Positions 5,359 through 6,291 of a DNA stretch of 6,291 nt are shown here, one piece after another. Location of the stretch: positions 13,309-19,599 of the forward strand of contig DCTQ01000088.1 in NCBI GenBank assembly GCA_002329395.1, read 5' to 3'. The first letter of the stretch is position 1; each line of letters opens with the position of its first letter. The stretch comes from Candidatus Avelusimicrobium alvi (GTDB taxonomy: Bacteria; Elusimicrobiota; Elusimicrobia; Elusimicrobiales; Elusimicrobiaceae). The notes under the pieces were generated by a model that saw nothing but the letters and a program-made list of their open reading frames with translations, was not told where the DNA came from and made no database searches. The position numbers and the translations under genes were made by a program.

Positions 5359-6291
5359 TCAGTCCGCTTTTAAATGCAGCAGCCACAGGGTAACCAACCC
5401 CAGCGCTGCCGCCGAGAAAATAAACAGCGCCAGCGCAATCTGCACGCAGCAGTGCGTCAGCGTGAACGCCAGTACGTTAAAGAAAAGACCCGCCGCGGCA
5501 AACGCGCCCAGGATGAAGGCGGGCTTCCATTTCAGGCGTTTTAAGCGCAGGGCGATATGGTCGTTGCTTCCTTTTAACGGGTTTTTGCCCTTTAACACGC
5601 GGGCCAGGCTGACAAAGGCGGTATCAAACAGCGGCACCGCCAAAATAAACAGCGGGGCCAGAAAGCCCCAGTCGGAGCGTTCGCTGTAACCCGTGCCGAT
5701 GGACAGCGCGGCAATCATAAAACCCAAAAAGGTGGCGCCGCTGTCGCCCAGGAAAATTTTGCGTTTGGCGTGGTTGTACGGCCAGAACGCCAGGCACGCG
5801 CCCAACAGCGCCAGCGCGGCAAAGTTGACGTAAATGTATTCGGACGGCAGGGCAATCACCGCCAGCCCCAGCGTGCATACCACGGCCTGGCTGACGCATA
5901 AGCCGTCCATAATATCCAGCAGGTTAAATGCGTTGGTCAGCCCCACCACCCACAGAAACGTAAGCGGATAGGCTATCCACGGCGAGGTAAACGCGTGGAT
6001 GGATACGCCGTAGTAGATAAGGGCCGCCGTAGCCAGCGCCTGCACCAGCAGTTTAACGGGAACGGACACGCCTTTGGGTTTGTTTAAATCATCCGCCAGG
6101 CCCAACAGAAAAATCAGCGTTCCGCCGATAAATATCCCGCGCAGGTTGTGCAGGGTGCCGGACGGGAAAGCGGTGGTAAAACGGATAAGCGTAAGGGCCG
6201 TGAGCGTACCCAGAAATATCCCCGTTCCGCCCAGCACGGGTACGGCGGCGGCGTGTTTTTTAAGTCCGCCGGGCGCGTCCATAAACGCTTG
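5359..6291 (-). CDS. WecA/MraY-family polyprenyl-phosphate sugar-1-phosphate transferase, N-terminus cut by window edge
   Basis: Polytopic inner-membrane enzyme of the family that moves a sugar-1-phosphate (often GlcNAc-1-P) from a UDP-sugar to undecaprenyl phosphate, the first step of O-antigen, teichoic acid or other glycan assembly. Visible marks, numbered from the Met at 6282, are DAPGGLKKH (2-10) with PVLGG, the loop aspartates LADDLNKPKG (62-71), NAFNLLDIMDG (117-127), KRKIFLGDSGATFLG (173-187) and SNDHIALRL (239-247). About ten hydrophobic helices are seen. The frame stays open through QAF upstream of that Met to the window edge. The motif normally reads xVDxPxxRKxH about 35-45 residues into the protein, so this Met is internal and the true start lies outside. 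The last histidine motif is SNDHIALRL rather than the WecA-type HxHHRL, which leaves the sugar specificity open. WecA-like is favoured over MraY because the gene is next to a polysaccharide-type oxidoreductase. Confidence 0.9.
   Translation of the reverse strand, partial: QAFMDAPGGLKKHAAAVPVLGGTGIFLGTLTALTLIRFTTAFPSGTLHNLRGIFIGGTLIFLLGLADDLNKPKGVSVPVKLLVQALATAALIYYGVSIHAFTSPWIAYPLTFLWVVGLTNAFNLLDIMDGLCVSQAVVCTLGLAVIALPSEYIYVNFAALALLGACLAFWPYNHAKRKIFLGDSGATFLGFMIAALSIGTGYSERSDWGFLAPLFILAVPLFDTAFVSLARVLKGKNPLKGSNDHIALRLKRLKWKPAFILGAFAAAGLFFNVLAFTLTHCCVQIALALFIFSAAALGLVTLWLLHLKAD

Noticed and set aside
5001..5393. 130-codon plus-strand frame
   Set aside because: It is antisense to the FAD oxidoreductase and has no recognisable domain. 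The FAD motifs on the minus strand are clear.
6280..6282. ATG at 6282 as the true start of the sugar-phosphate transferase
   Set aside because: The frame is open upstream to the window edge, and the downstream motif DAPGGLKKH normally occurs well inside the protein after a first membrane helix, so this Met is internal.

Overview
The window is a compact piece of bacterial chromosome in which every convincing gene lies on the minus strand, so it reads from right to left. Six genes fill almost all of it. In transcription order they are: a WecA/MraY-type polyprenyl-phosphate sugar-phosphate transferase (5' end cut by the right edge); an FAD-dependent amine-oxidase/protoporphyrinogen-oxidase-like protein; a NadD-YqeK fusion; a membrane-anchored protein with a LytR_C domain; the ribosome silencing factor RsfS with a long lysine/alanine tail; and arginyl-tRNA synthetase (3' end cut by the left edge). 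No RNA genes, mobile elements, CRISPR arrays or phage genes are visible.

The gaps are very small: 1 nt between transferase and oxidoreductase, 10 nt before nadD-yqeK, a 31-nt overlap into the LytR_C gene, 65 nt before rsfS and 6 nt before argS. The first four genes look like one transcription unit. The 65-nt gap, A/T-rich and followed by a strong Shine-Dalgarno sequence, is the only place with room for a new promoter, which would serve rsfS-argS. No gene-free stretch exceeds 65 nt.

The core nadD - yqeK - (LytR_C) - rsfS follows a widely conserved bacterial neighbourhood that joins NAD synthesis, Ap4A breakdown and ribosome silencing. The upstream pair points to cell-surface glycan synthesis: the transferase would load the first sugar phosphate onto a lipid carrier, and the FAD protein could act on a sugar or lipid substrate. 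These roles are inferred from family and context.

The organism is a bacterium with a moderately GC-rich genome (judged by eye, not computed). The set of genes suggests no single phylum firmly. A member of Elusimicrobiota or a similar deep-branching, Gram-negative-type lineage is possible, but this is a weak inference. I do not see a wholly new system. The most unusual points are the histone-H1-like tail on RsfS, the fact that rsfS and argS are in the same frame and separated only by a stop and two codons, the altered HIGH motif of ArgRS, the NadD-YqeK fusion, and the LytR_C protein that lacks a recognisable LCP catalytic domain.
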